A stretch of 45,622 nt of DNA from Kitasatospora sp. SolWspMP-SS2h (GCF_003259315.1 NZ_QLLT01000041.1:1-45622); one strand, 5' to 3'; positions 33,688-41,933 are shown, counted from the first letter of the stretch. Notes: a model not told the origin generated them from the sequence alone. Translations and numbers: made by a program.

Positions 33688-33703
33688 AATGGTCTGAACC
33701 ATT
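33688..33703. promoter_or_regulatory. AATGGT-CTGA-ACCATT dyad, DasR-like
   Basis: A perfect 6-bp-arm inverted repeat in the 246-bp gap between divergent genes. Its core TGGTCTGAACCA differs from the DasR-type TGGTCTAGACCA at two central bases. Confidence 0.45.
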
Positions 33704-33865
33704 CCGTTATCCCCGGGGCGGAAGCGGAGCGCTCCGGTCCGCTTGCCGGGTGCGGAATCGGACAGAACCGGGCCCGTACATCTGTTGCAGAGTTCCACCC
33801 CCTCCCCCGCCGAGCGCCGTTAGGCTGACGCAGCCGGACCGGAAAGGGGCGACGAGGAGCGGAAG

Positions 33866-34618
33866 ATGACCGATGGGATGCTCAACGTCGTTCTGGGACT
33901 GGTCGCTTCGGCGATCAGTGCCGGGCTGGGCTGGCTGGCCCAGTCGCTGCGCCGGCGGCGCCGGCTGGAACGGCAGCGAGCGTTCTTCGGCCTGCCGGCC
34001 GGCGGCGAGGCGCTGCTGGTGGTCAACCGCCAGGCGTCGGCGCCGGACCCGATGAGCGTGGCGCGCGACGACGCGTACGCCCTGATGGAGCTGGCCGCGC
34101 TGGTGCGCGAGTGCGGGGCCCGCGCCACCCTGGCCGGGCACGACGAGGTCCGGCAGGGGCTGGGCGACAAGGCCGAGTTCTGCGTGGGCGGGCCGGCCGG
34201 CAACCGGCGGACCGCGGCCCACCTGGCGTCCTGGCTGCCGGGCGTGTCGTTCGCCGAACCGCCCGCCGGGGCCGGGCACCCGGTGCACACCCTGCGGGTC
34301 GGCCCGCGGGAGTTCCGGTTCCTGACCTCCACCGAGCAGCCCGGCCAGCGGGCGTACGCGCTGCTGGCCCGGGTGCACCTGCGCGAGGGCGGCCGGCCGG
34401 TGTTCGTGATAGCCGGGCAGACCGCCGTCTCCAACCGGGCCGCGGTCCGCTACCTGGCCGCACACCACCGCGCGCTGGCCCGCGAGCACGGCCGGGACGG
34501 CGCGTTCGCGGTGGTGCTCCGGGTGGTGAACGCCCGGGCCTACGGTCCGGACGTGGTGGAATTCGAGGCGGACGTGACGGGCGCGGCGGCCACCCGCCCG
34601 GAACCGGCGGCGGCCTGA
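33866..34618 (+). CDS. membrane-anchored protein of unknown function, conserved-looking alpha/beta domain
   Basis: A 250-residue protein. An N-terminal hydrophobic helix (about 6-26, then LRRRRRLERQR) anchors a cytoplasmic domain. The domain alternates strands and helices: GEALLVVNRQ, DDAYALMELAALVRECGARATL, EFCVGGPAGNRRTAAHLASWLPGV, then VFVIAGQTAVSNRAAVRYLAAHHRALAREHG and AYGPDVVEFEADVT. The GGPAGNRR and GQTAVSNRAA motifs look like ligand- or nucleotide-binding loops, but I do not recognise a named family. GGAGCGGAAG precedes the ATG. It is divergent from the lipoprotein hydrolase. Confidence 0.8.
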   Translation: MTDGMLNVVLGLVASAISAGLGWLAQSLRRRRRLERQRAFFGLPAGGEALLVVNRQASAPDPMSVARDDAYALMELAALVRECGARATLAGHDEVRQGLGDKAEFCVGGPAGNRRTAAHLASWLPGVSFAEPPAGAGHPVHTLRVGPREFRFLTSTEQPGQRAYALLARVHLREGGRPVFVIAGQTAVSNRAAVRYLAAHHRALAREHGRDGAFAVVLRVVNARAYGPDVVEFEADVTGAAATRPEPAAA

Positions 34619-34754
34619 GCCGAGCCCCGGTGTGGCGAAGACCACCCCGGCCCGCCGGGTGCCCCGGCCCTCCGGCGCACCACCGCCCCGGGCCCGCTGC
34701 CTGCGGCGCGCCGCCAACGGCCGCCGCCCGCACGGGAGTACGGCAACCGAGCGT

Positions 34755-34768
34755 GTGAGCACGCTCAC
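34755..34768. promoter_or_regulatory. GTGAGC-AC-GCTCAC dyad upstream of accA2
   Basis: A perfect 6-bp-arm palindrome. With flanks it reads TGTGA-GCACGC-TCACC, one base from the CRP-type TGTGA-N6-TCACA. It lies 70 bp upstream of the accA2 start, with TAGACT (34805-34810) as a possible -10 box. Confidence 0.45.
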
Positions 34769-34837
34769 CACCAGGGACTACTCGCCGGTAGCGCCCTCCA
34801 ATCCATAGACTCGACGAGGTTCGAGAAGGGAGCCACA

Positions 34838-36613
34838 GTGCGCAAGGTGCTCATCGCCAACCGCGGAGAAATTGCCGTCCGCGTCGCCCGGGCCTGCCGG
34901 GACGCGGGTATCGCCAGCGTCGCCGTGTACGCGGAGCCTGACCGGGACGCGCTGCACGTCCGGGCCGCCGACGAGGCGTACGCGCTGGGCGGCGACACCC
35001 CCGCCACCAGCTACCTCGACATCGCCAAGGTGCTCAAGGCCGCCGCCGACTCGGGCGCGGACGCGATCCACCCCGGCTACGGCTTCCTGTCGGAGAACGC
35101 CGAGTTCGCGCAGGCCGTCCTCGACGCCGGCCTGACCTGGATCGGCCCGCCGCCGCAGGCCATCCGCGACCTGGGCGACAAGGTCACCGCCCGGCACGTC
35201 GCCCAGCGCGCCGGCGCCCCGCTGGTGGCCGGCACCGCCGACCCGGTCTCCGGCGCCGACGAGGTCGTCGCGTTCGCCACCGAGCACGGCCTGCCGGTCG
35301 CCATCAAGGCGGCGTTCGGCGGCGGCGGCCGCGGCCTGAAGGTCGCCCGCACGCTGGAGGAGATCCCCGAGCTGTACGACTCGGCGGTCCGCGAGGCGGT
35401 CGCCGCGTTCGGCCGCGGCGAGTGCTTCGTCGAGCAGTACCTCGACAAGCCGCGGCACGTCGAGACCCAGTGCCTGGCCGACCGGCACGGCAACGTCGTG
35501 GTGGTCTCCACCCGCGACTGCTCGCTCCAGCGCCGGCACCAGAAGCTGGTCGAGGAGGCCCCCGCGCCGTTCCTCACCCCCGAGCAGAACGCCGAGCTGT
35601 ACCGCGCCTCCAAGGCGATCCTGCGCGAGGCGGGCTACGTCGGCGCCGGCACCTGCGAGTTCCTGGTCTCCCAGGACGGCCTGATCTCCTTCCTGGAGGT
35701 CAACACCCGCCTCCAGGTCGAGCACCCGGTCTCCGAGGAGGTCACCGGCCTCGACCTGGTCCGCGAGATGTTCCGGATCGCCGACGGCGAGGAGCTCGGC
35801 TACGACGACCCCGAGGTCCGCGGCCACTCCTTCGAGTTCCGGATCAACGGCGAGGACCCGGGCCGCGGCTTCCTGCCCGCCCCCGGCACCGTCACGCTGT
35901 TCTCCCCGCCGTCCGGCCCGGGCGTCCGGCTCGACGCCGGCGTCGAGTCCGGCTCGGTGATCGGCCCCGCCTGGGACTCCCTGCTGGCCAAGCTGATCGT
36001 CTCGGGCGCCGACCGCAAGCAGGCCCTCCAGCGCGCCAAGCGCGCCCTGGAGGAGTTCAAGGTCGAGGGCATGGCCACCGCCATCCCGTTCCACCAGGTC
36101 GTGGTGAGCGACCCGGCGTTCGCCCCCGAGGTGCACGGCTCGGACGGCCCGTTCACGGTCTTCACCCGGTGGATCGAGACCGAGTTCGACAACACCATCG
36201 CGCCGTTCGTCGGCGCGGGCCCCGACGGCGAGGAGCCCGAGGGCCGCGAGACCGTGGTGGTCGAGGTCGGCGGCAAGCGGATCGAGGTCTCGCTGCCGTC
36301 CTCGCTCGGCGTCGCCGCGGCCCCGGCCGCCGGTGCGGGCGCGGCCAAGGCCAAGCGCCGGGTCGGCGCCAAGAAGGCCGCCGCGGCGGTCTCCGGCGAC
36401 ACCCTGGCCTCGCCGATGCAGGGCACCATCGTCAAGGTCGCCGTCGAGGAGGGCCAGGTGGTCGCCGCGGGCGAGCTGATCGTGGTCCTGGAGGCCATGA
36501 AGATGGAGCAGCCGCTGAACGCCCACAAGGCGGGCACGATCGTCGGCCTCAAGGCCGAGGTCGGCGGCTCGGTCTCCAGCGGCGCGGCGCTCTGCGAGAT
36601 CAAGGACGTCTGA
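34838..36613 (+). CDS. accA2: acyl-CoA carboxylase alpha subunit (biotin carboxylase plus BCCP)
   Basis: A 591-residue fusion. Residues 1-450 are biotin carboxylase (IANRGEIAVRVARACRDAG, GFLSENAEFA, KAAFGGGGRGLKVA ATP loop, ECFVEQYLDKPRHVETQ, RDCSLQRRHQK, EVNTRLQVEHPVSEEVTG). An Ala/Lys-rich linker (about 500-520) joins the biotinyl domain, with the biotin lysine K555 in EAMKMEQPL. It carboxylates its own biotin with ATP and bicarbonate and hands the group to beta subunits such as PccB. GAAGGGAG precedes the GTG at 34838. The size matches S. coelicolor AccA2. A 16-bp hairpin terminates it. Confidence 0.96.
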   Translation: MRKVLIANRGEIAVRVARACRDAGIASVAVYAEPDRDALHVRAADEAYALGGDTPATSYLDIAKVLKAAADSGADAIHPGYGFLSENAEFAQAVLDAGLTWIGPPPQAIRDLGDKVTARHVAQRAGAPLVAGTADPVSGADEVVAFATEHGLPVAIKAAFGGGGRGLKVARTLEEIPELYDSAVREAVAAFGRGECFVEQYLDKPRHVETQCLADRHGNVVVVSTRDCSLQRRHQKLVEEAPAPFLTPEQNAELYRASKAILREAGYVGAGTCEFLVSQDGLISFLEVNTRLQVEHPVSEEVTGLDLVREMFRIADGEELGYDDPEVRGHSFEFRINGEDPGRGFLPAPGTVTLFSPPSGPGVRLDAGVESGSVIGPAWDSLLAKLIVSGADRKQALQRAKRALEEFKVEGMATAIPFHQVVVSDPAFAPEVHGSDGPFTVFTRWIETEFDNTIAPFVGAGPDGEEPEGRETVVVEVGGKRIEVSLPSSLGVAAAPAAGAGAAKAKRRVGAKKAAAAVSGDTLASPMQGTIVKVAVEEGQVVAAGELIVVLEAMKMEQPLNAHKAGTIVGLKAEVGGSVSSGAALCEIKDV

Positions 36614-36632
36614 CCCGCCGACGGCACCCTTC

Positions 36633-36666
36633 GAGGGGGCGGGAGTCCTGGGACTCCCGCCCCCTC
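36633..36666 (+). terminator. 16-bp hairpin after accA2
   Basis: 36633-36648 pairs perfectly with 36651-36666; the 2-nt gap means the outermost 15 pairs form around a 4-nt loop. It starts 20 bp after the stop. Confidence 0.85.
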
Positions 36667-36667
36667 C

Positions 36668-36765
36668 GGGCCGTCCGGCCGCTTCCGCCCGGGCCGTCCG
36701 GTCCCGCCGGGCTGTCCGGCCCCTTCCGCCCGGGCCGTCCGCTTCCGCCGGGCTATCCGGCCGCG
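36668..36765. repeat. 41-bp composite repeat (two and a fraction copies)
   Basis: Cores of GGGCYRTCCGG start at 36668, 36691, 36709, 36732 and 36750, spaced 23, 18, 23 and 18 bp. The true unit is therefore 41 bp (36668-36708, 36709-36749, then a partial copy). The last copy contains the stop codon of the condensation-domain gene. Confidence 0.85.
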
Positions 36766-38105
36766 TCGAGCACCAGTTCCTCGACGCCGCACAGGAAGCC
36801 CGCCATCTGCGCGCGGCTCAGCAGCGCGCCGTCCGCCACCATCCGCAGCTCGACCGCGCCGGGCACCGCCACCACGTCCACCGCGACGGACACCCCCGGG
36901 CGGGCCGGGAACTCCTCCGGGAAGCTCAACTCCCGCTCCCCCGCACCCCCCTGGCCCGGCGCGTCGGCCATCAGCGCGGCCAGCGGGTCCCGGGTGTCGT
37001 TCCAGAACACCGAGTGGTCGGCCAACTCGACGCCCGCCGCCCGCAGTCCGTCCAGGTCGGCGTCCAACCGCGGCTTGTCGTAGCCGGAGTGCCGGTAGGC
37101 GGTGAGCGCCGGGCCGTGGGCGCGGCGGACCGTCTCGGCGAAGTCCGCGGCGATCTCCGGCAGGTGGAACAGGCCCTCCTGGGCGAGCGTGGTGACGGCC
37201 TCGGCGGCCTGCTCGGTGAACCGGTTGCCGACCACCACCTGGCACAGGAACTCGCGCTGCCCGCCCAGCCGCCCCAGCTCGGTCGCGGCGGCGGCCAGCA
37301 GCACCGTGGCGTCGCCGGTGCGCAGCCGGGCGGCGGCCTCCGGGAGGGCGGCGGCCAGCGCCGGGGAGCGCAGCACCGCGCACGGGAAGGTCCGCTCCGG
37401 GTCGGGCGCGGCGGCCGGGCGGGGCAGCAGGGCGCGCGGGCCGGCGGTCAGCTTCTCCCGCCAGTGCCGGCGGGCGGCGGCGTCCCGGCGGCGGCCCCGC
37501 ACGGTGGCCTGCTCGGCGGCCTCCTCCAGCGGCTGGGCGAACTCCCGCTCGGCGCGCAGGTCCCGGGCGCTGCGCCCGGCGGCCAGCAGCATCAGGTCGC
37601 GGACGCCGCGGCGCATCCCCCAGCCGTCCGAGGCGGTGTGCGAGAGCACCAGGACGGTCTGCCGGACCAGGCCGTCGACCAGCACCAGGCCGATCCGCGC
37701 CGGCCACTCGCGGGCCGGGTCGAAGGGCCGCCGGGCGTACTCGGCGAGCAGTTCCCCGGCCGCGTCGGCGGCCCGCTCGGGCGTGTCCCGGTGCAGCAGC
37801 GCCACCGGGAGGGTGCCGTCGGCGTCCACCAGCTGGACCAGGTCGCCGTCCTCCTCGACCAGCCGGGTGCGCAACGCGTCGTGCAGGTGCAGCAGTTCGG
37901 TGTAGGCGCGGAGCACGCCGGCCGGCTCCGCGCCGGGCTCGACGGGGGCGGCCAGCCGCAGGTTGTAGCGGGGCGCGTCGGTGCCGAGCCGGACCAGGGC
38001 GGAGTGGATGGCGCGCTGTCCCCAGGTCGCGGGGCCGCGTCCGCCGCGCGCCTCACGCACCGTCAGTTCTGTTGTGCGGTCGAGTGTTTCGCTCGCTGCG
38101 TCCAT
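36753..38105 (-). CDS. stand-alone condensation-domain-like protein
   Basis: A 450-residue protein with the length and motifs of an NRPS condensation domain: TWGQRAIHSALVRL at the start, LHLHDALRTRL, VLVLSHTASDGWGM (the HHxxxDG motif), VVVGNRFTEQAAEAVTTLAQEGLFHLP and SVFWNDTRDP. In HHxxxDG the first His is Ser (S155) but the catalytic second His (H156) and the Asp (D160) remain. No adenylation or carrier domain is attached, and none is nearby. Free-standing C domains can join acyl or amino groups to soluble partners; the substrate here is unknown. The C-terminus ends inside a 41-bp repeat. Confidence 0.85.
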   Translation of the reverse strand: MDAASETLDRTTELTVREARGGRGPATWGQRAIHSALVRLGTDAPRYNLRLAAPVEPGAEPAGVLRAYTELLHLHDALRTRLVEEDGDLVQLVDADGTLPVALLHRDTPERAADAAGELLAEYARRPFDPAREWPARIGLVLVDGLVRQTVLVLSHTASDGWGMRRGVRDLMLLAAGRSARDLRAEREFAQPLEEAAEQATVRGRRRDAAARRHWREKLTAGPRALLPRPAAAPDPERTFPCAVLRSPALAAALPEAAARLRTGDATVLLAAAATELGRLGGQREFLCQVVVGNRFTEQAAEAVTTLAQEGLFHLPEIAADFAETVRRAHGPALTAYRHSGYDKPRLDADLDGLRAAGVELADHSVFWNDTRDPLAALMADAPGQGGAGERELSFPEEFPARPGVSVAVDVVAVPGAVELRMVADGALLSRAQMAGFLCGVEELVLDAAG

Positions 38106-38227
38106 GGGCGCAGACGCTACAAGCGGGTCGGCCGCGGCGGCCAGGGATCGGCCGCGGGCGGGCCGGAACCGGTCAGTGCGGCCGTCCGGTGGTGGGGGCT
38201 ACCGGTGCTCCGCCCCGACGGCGGCGC

Positions 38228-38272
38228 GGCCGGGCGGCGGGGCCGGGCGGCAGGGCCGGGCGGCGGGGCCGG
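38228..38272. repeat. 13-bp tandem repeat, 3.4 copies
   Basis: The unit GGCCGGGCGGCGG begins at 38228, 38241, 38254 and (partial) 38267, in the gap between the condensation gene and the DeoR gene stop. Confidence 0.85.
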
Positions 38273-38282
38273 TGCGCCCCGC

Positions 38283-39254
38283 TCAGCGGATCCGTTCGGC
38301 CAGCCGGGCGGTGGGCGGCAGGGCGCCGCCGTGCGGTGCTCCGCCGTGCGGCGCTCCCCCGTGCGGGGCGGGGCGGCGCTGGCCGGGCAGCGGGCTGCCG
38401 GGGGCCAGGCCGGGCTGCGGCGGGACCGGGCGGCGGGCGGGCTGCTGGTGCCCGGCGGTCTCGGCGGCCAGGCCGAGCGAGGCCACCGAGACCTGCACCC
38501 CGCAGTCGGCGAGCGCGTGCTGCTCGCGGGAGGTGAGGTCCTCCAGCAGGGTGCGCTCGTCGGTGACCAACCGGGTGATCGCCTCGGTGGCGACGGTCTG
38601 GAACATGCTGTCCGCGCCGAGCTTGGTGTGGTCGGCCAGCACGATCACCTCGTTGGCGGCCTGCACCAGCGCCCGGTCCACCGAGGCGGAGAGCATGTTG
38701 GCGGTGGACAGGCCGCGTTCGGCGGTCAGGCCGCTGCCGGAGATGAAGGCCTTGGTGACCCGCAGCCCGGCCAGCGACTGCTCGGCGCCGCTGCCCACCA
38801 GGGCGTAGTTGGAGCCGCGCAGGGTGCCGCCGGTCATCACCACCTCCACCCGGTTGGCGTGCGCCAGCGCCTGGGCGACCAGCAGCGAGTTGGTGACCAC
38901 CGTCAGGCCGGGCACCCGGGCCAGCCGGCGGGCCAGCTCCTGGGTGGTCGTCCCGGCGCCGACCACGATGGCGTCGCCCTCCTCGACCAGGTCCGCGGCG
39001 AGGTCGGCGATGGCGCTCTTCTCGGCGGTGGCGAGGTGGGTCTTCTGCGGGTAGCCCGGGTCCCGGCTGAACCCGCCGGGCAGCACCGCGCCGCCGTGTC
39101 GGCGGTCGAGCAGCCCTTCGGACTCCAGCGCCCGGACGTCCCGGCGCACGGTGACTTCGGAGGTCTGGACGACGCGGGCCAGCTCACGGAGCGACACGGC
39201 TCCGTTGGCGCGCACCATCTCTAGGATCAACTGGCGACGTTCTGCTGCAAACAC
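38283..39254 (-). CDS. DeoR-family regulator with repetitive C-terminal tail
   Basis: A 323-residue regulator. The N-terminal DeoR HTH is clear (ERRQLILEMVRANGAVSLRELARVVQTSEVTVRRDVRALESEGLL). The C-terminal sensor domain (about 75-235) has the DeoR sugar-phosphate-binding segments VVGAGTTTQELARRL, VVTNSLLVAQAL, VVMTGGTLRGSNYALVG and IVLADHTKLG. From about residue 260 a low-complexity tail follows, with three PHGGA units encoded by a 15-bp repeat. The GTG at 39254 lacks a strong SD. Nucleoside-catabolism genes lie 2.6 kb away, and the palindrome before the phosphorylase gene is a possible target. Confidence 0.92.
   Translation of the reverse strand: MFAAERRQLILEMVRANGAVSLRELARVVQTSEVTVRRDVRALESEGLLDRRHGGAVLPGGFSRDPGYPQKTHLATAEKSAIADLAADLVEEGDAIVVGAGTTTQELARRLARVPGLTVVTNSLLVAQALAHANRVEVVMTGGTLRGSNYALVGSGAEQSLAGLRVTKAFISGSGLTAERGLSTANMLSASVDRALVQAANEVIVLADHTKLGADSMFQTVATEAITRLVTDERTLLEDLTSREQHALADCGVQVSVASLGLAAETAGHQQPARRPVPPQPGLAPGSPLPGQRRPAPHGGAPHGGAPHGGALPPTARLAERIR
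38326..38370. repeat. 15-bp coding repeat, three copies
   Basis: Related 15-bp units at 38326, 38341 and 38356 encode PHGGA three times in the DeoR tail. Confidence 0.85.
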
Positions 39255-39431
39255 AGGACCGACGGTAACCCGAGTGACCTTCTGCTTTCAGGCGTTTGCA
39301 CCTGGTAACGGGATTTGCTCACCTCGGAACGGCGCACGACCGTACAATGCGCGCTCCTCCGCCCGGGTGAGCCGGGCGGTGCGCGCCCGGCTCGTTCCCG
39401 TACGTCCCGCGCGCCCCCGGGCCGCGGTCCG

Positions 39432-40877
39432 CTAGGAGCCCGCGCCCTCGCGCTTGCGGATGTGCAGCTGGCGGGCCGCCTCGGCGGTCGAACCGGACAG
39501 CGACGGGTAGACCGTGAAGGCGCTCGCGACCTGCTCCACCGTCAGGTTGTTGTCCACCGCCAGCGAGATCGAGTGGATCAGCTCGGAGGCGCGCGGGGCG
39601 ACCACCACGCCGCCGACCACGATGCCGGTGCCGGGGCGGGCGAACAGCTTCACCAAGCCGTCCCGGATGCCCTGCATCTTGGCCCGCGGGTTGCCGCGCA
39701 GCGGGAGCTTGACCTCGACGGCGTCCATCTTCCCGCAGGACACGTCGGCGTGGGTGTAGCCGACGGTGGCGATCTCCGGGTCGGTGAACACGTTGGAGGC
39801 GACGGTCTTCAGGTTCAGCGGCTGCACCGCGTCGCCGAGCGCGTGGTACATCGCGATCCGGCCCTGCATGGCGGCCACCGAGGCCAGCATGAAGACGCCC
39901 GTGCAGTCGCCGGCCGCGTACACGCCGGGGGCGGAGGTGCGGGAGACCCGGTCCACCTTGATCTGGCCCCAGTCGTTGACCGCGACGCCGGCCTCCTCCA
40001 GGCCCAGGTCCGCGGTGTTGGGGATCGAGCCGACCGCCATCAGGCAGTGCGTGCCGGTGATCACCTTGCCGTCGGCGAGGGTCACCTCGACCCGGTCGCC
40101 CACTCGCTTGGCGCTCTCCGCCCGGGAGCGGCTCATCACGTTCATCCCGCGGCGGCGGAACACGTCCTCCAGCACCTCGGCCGCGTCCGGATCCTCGCCC
40201 GGGAGCACCCGGTCGCGCGAGGAGACCAGCGTGACGTTCGAGCCGAGCGCCTGGTACGCGCCGGCGAACTCGGCGCCGGTGACGCCGGAACCGACCACGA
40301 TCAGCTCGCGCGGCAGCTCCTCCAGGTCGTACACCTGCGTCCAGGCCAGGATCCGCTCGCCGTCCGGCTGCGCGTCGGGCAGCTCGCGCGGGCGGACGCC
40401 GGTGGCGATCAGCACCGCGTCGGCGCGCACCGACTCGGTCCCGCCGTCGGCCAGTTCGACCAGCACCTCGCGGGAGCCGTCGATCGCCTGGCCGCCGCCG
40501 CCCAGCCGGCCGCGACCGCGCAGCACGGTGACCCCGGCCCGGGTGACCGCCTGGGTGATGTCGTGCGACTGGGCGATCGCCAGCCGCTTGACGCGCCGGT
40601 TGACCTTGCCGAGGTCGACGCCGACCACCCGGGCCGGGTCGGCCGGGTCCGCCGTGCCGTCCGCGACCAGGATGCCCAGTTCCTCGTAGGAGCTGTCGAA
40701 GCTGGTCATCACCTCGGCGGTGGCGATCAGCGTCTTGGACGGCACGCAGTCCGTCAGCACCGCCGATCCGCCCAGACCGTCGCGGTCGACGACGGTCACC
40801 TCCGCGCCGAGCTGGGCGGCCACGAGGGCCGCCTCGTATCCGCCTGGTCCGCCACCGATGATCACGATCCGAGTCAC
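39432..40877 (-). CDS. LpdA-type NAD(P)H quinone dehydrogenase (flavoprotein disulfide reductase family)
   Basis: A 481-residue FAD protein with the dihydrolipoamide-dehydrogenase layout: FAD motif IVIIGGGPGGYEAAL, NAD(P) motif LIVVGSGVTGAEFAGAYQAL, GVYAAGDCTG, and the C-terminal dimer interface. The redox-active CxxxxC is not complete: LGGSAVLTDCVPSK keeps only the second Cys. This is as in Mycobacterium tuberculosis LpdA (Rv3303c), which reduces quinones and is not a lipoamide dehydrogenase. The GTG at 40877 gives the family start VTRIVIIGGG; the upstream in-frame ATG lacks conservation. Confidence 0.92.
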   Translation of the reverse strand: MTRIVIIGGGPGGYEAALVAAQLGAEVTVVDRDGLGGSAVLTDCVPSKTLIATAEVMTSFDSSYEELGILVADGTADPADPARVVGVDLGKVNRRVKRLAIAQSHDITQAVTRAGVTVLRGRGRLGGGGQAIDGSREVLVELADGGTESVRADAVLIATGVRPRELPDAQPDGERILAWTQVYDLEELPRELIVVGSGVTGAEFAGAYQALGSNVTLVSSRDRVLPGEDPDAAEVLEDVFRRRGMNVMSRSRAESAKRVGDRVEVTLADGKVITGTHCLMAVGSIPNTADLGLEEAGVAVNDWGQIKVDRVSRTSAPGVYAAGDCTGVFMLASVAAMQGRIAMYHALGDAVQPLNLKTVASNVFTDPEIATVGYTHADVSCGKMDAVEVKLPLRGNPRAKMQGIRDGLVKLFARPGTGIVVGGVVVAPRASELIHSISLAVDNNLTVEQVASAFTVYPSLSGSTAEAARQLHIRKREGAGS

Positions 40878-41211
40878 GTGCCCCATTCTCCCGCATGCCG
40901 GAACCGATTCCACGCCGGGGCCGTTGTTGTTCCCCTCTCACTCGCCTCCCGGCCGCCTTCCGGCCGCCTCCCGCCCTCCCGCCCGCCCCCTCCGCCTCTC
41001 GTCCCCCACGCGCCCCGCGCCCGCTCCCCGCCCGCTCCCCGAGGTCAGCCGGTCCACCCGCCGCCACCGGCGGTCGCCGCACCGGGACGCTCCCGTCCGA
41101 CGCACGCCCCGCCCCCGGCCCGGCGGGTCCGCCCGCGGGGGCCTCCCTCCACCGCGGGCCCGCCCCCGGCGCGCAGCCCGGCGGGCCGTCCGGCTCCCGT
41201 AGGCTGGCGCC
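40878..41211. other. 334-bp intergenic region, cytosine-rich
   Basis: No gene is seen. From about 40930 to 41060 the + strand is almost free of A and very rich in C and T, with simple repeats of CCGCCTTCCGG and CGCTCCCCGCC. A promoter for the next gene may lie near 41195 (TAGGCT) just before its ATG. Confidence 0.7.
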
Positions 41212-41649
41212 ATGTCGCTCTACGCCGCCTACGCCACCAACCTCGACGCCCGGCAGATGTCCCGCCGCGCCCCGCACTCCCCGCTGCGCGGCACCGGCTG
41301 GCTGCCCGGCTGGCGGCTGACCTTCGGCGGTGAACAGCTCGGCTGGGAGGGCTCGCTGGCCACCGTGGTGGAGGACGAGAAGGAGCAGGTCTTCGTCTCG
41401 CTCTACGACGTCGCCCCGATGGACGAGGAGGGCCTGGACCGCTGGGAGGGCGTGCAGCTCGGCATCTACCGCAAGGTGAAGCTGCGGGCCCAGACCCTGG
41501 ACGGCGAGGTCGCGGTCTGGACGTACGTGCTCAACGACTACGAGGGCGGACTGCCGGCCGCCCGCTACCTGGGCCTGATCGCGGACGCGGCGGAGAGCGC
41601 CGGCGCCCCCGACGACTACGTCCTGGACCTGCGCCGCCGGCCCTGCTGA
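41212..41649 (+). CDS. gamma-glutamylcyclotransferase-like (AIG2/GGCT fold) protein
   Basis: A 145-residue protein with the GGCT N-terminal strand and loop MSLYAAYATNLDARQM (the family YGSNL motif has become YATNL), LPGWRLTFGGE, an acidic VVEDEKEQVFVSLYDV and DRWEGVQLGIYRKVKL. The catalytic Glu of GGCT enzymes probably corresponds to one of the acidic residues in DEEGLDRWEG, but I cannot assign it. The role is unknown. No SD precedes the ATG, and TAGGCT ends 11 nt upstream, so the mRNA may be leaderless or short-leadered. Confidence 0.85.
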   Translation: MSLYAAYATNLDARQMSRRAPHSPLRGTGWLPGWRLTFGGEQLGWEGSLATVVEDEKEQVFVSLYDVAPMDEEGLDRWEGVQLGIYRKVKLRAQTLDGEVAVWTYVLNDYEGGLPAARYLGLIADAAESAGAPDDYVLDLRRRPC

Positions 41650-41654
41650 GGCCG

Positions 41655-41830
41655 CCGGCCTTCCCGCACCGCCGCTTTTCCCGTTCCCGCCCTCCCCTTG
41701 CCCCGCGCTTTCCCCCGCCCGCCCCGCGCTTTCTCCCGCCCGTCCCGCGCTTTCTCCCGCTTTCTCCCGGGCGCTTTCCCTCCCCGGCTCCGCACTTTCC
41801 TCCGTGCTTTCCTCCCGGCCGACGCCCCCG
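41655..41830. repeat. degenerate pyrimidine-rich repeats
   Basis: The + strand is nearly all C and T with repeated blocks such as CCCCGCGCTTTCCCCCGCC, CCCGCGCTTTCTCCCGCC and CGCTTTCTCCCGGG. It separates the GGCT-like gene from the phosphorylase control region. Confidence 0.8.
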
Positions 41831-41892
41831 GCCGGGGAGGAATCCTGTCGTTCCACGCAATCCGGGTAACGATCCGGCATGCCCTGGGCGTG

Positions 41893-41912
41893 CTGTCTAC
41901 GCGCGTAGGCAG
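41893..41912. promoter_or_regulatory. 20-bp near-perfect palindrome upstream of the phosphorylase gene
   Basis: CTG-T-CTACGCGCGTAG-G-CAG has a perfect 12-bp core (41897-41908) and matching outer CTG/CAG, with one mismatched pair between. It lies at the -35 position of the phosphorylase gene. Confidence 0.65.
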
Positions 41913-41920
41913 ATGTGACC

Positions 41921-41926
41921 TATCCT
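41921..41926 (+). promoter_or_regulatory. -10 box TATCCT of the phosphorylase gene
   Basis: TATCCT ends 7 nt before the GTG start and no SD is present, which fits a leaderless transcript. Confidence 0.5.
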
Positions 41927-41933
41927 CGACCGT

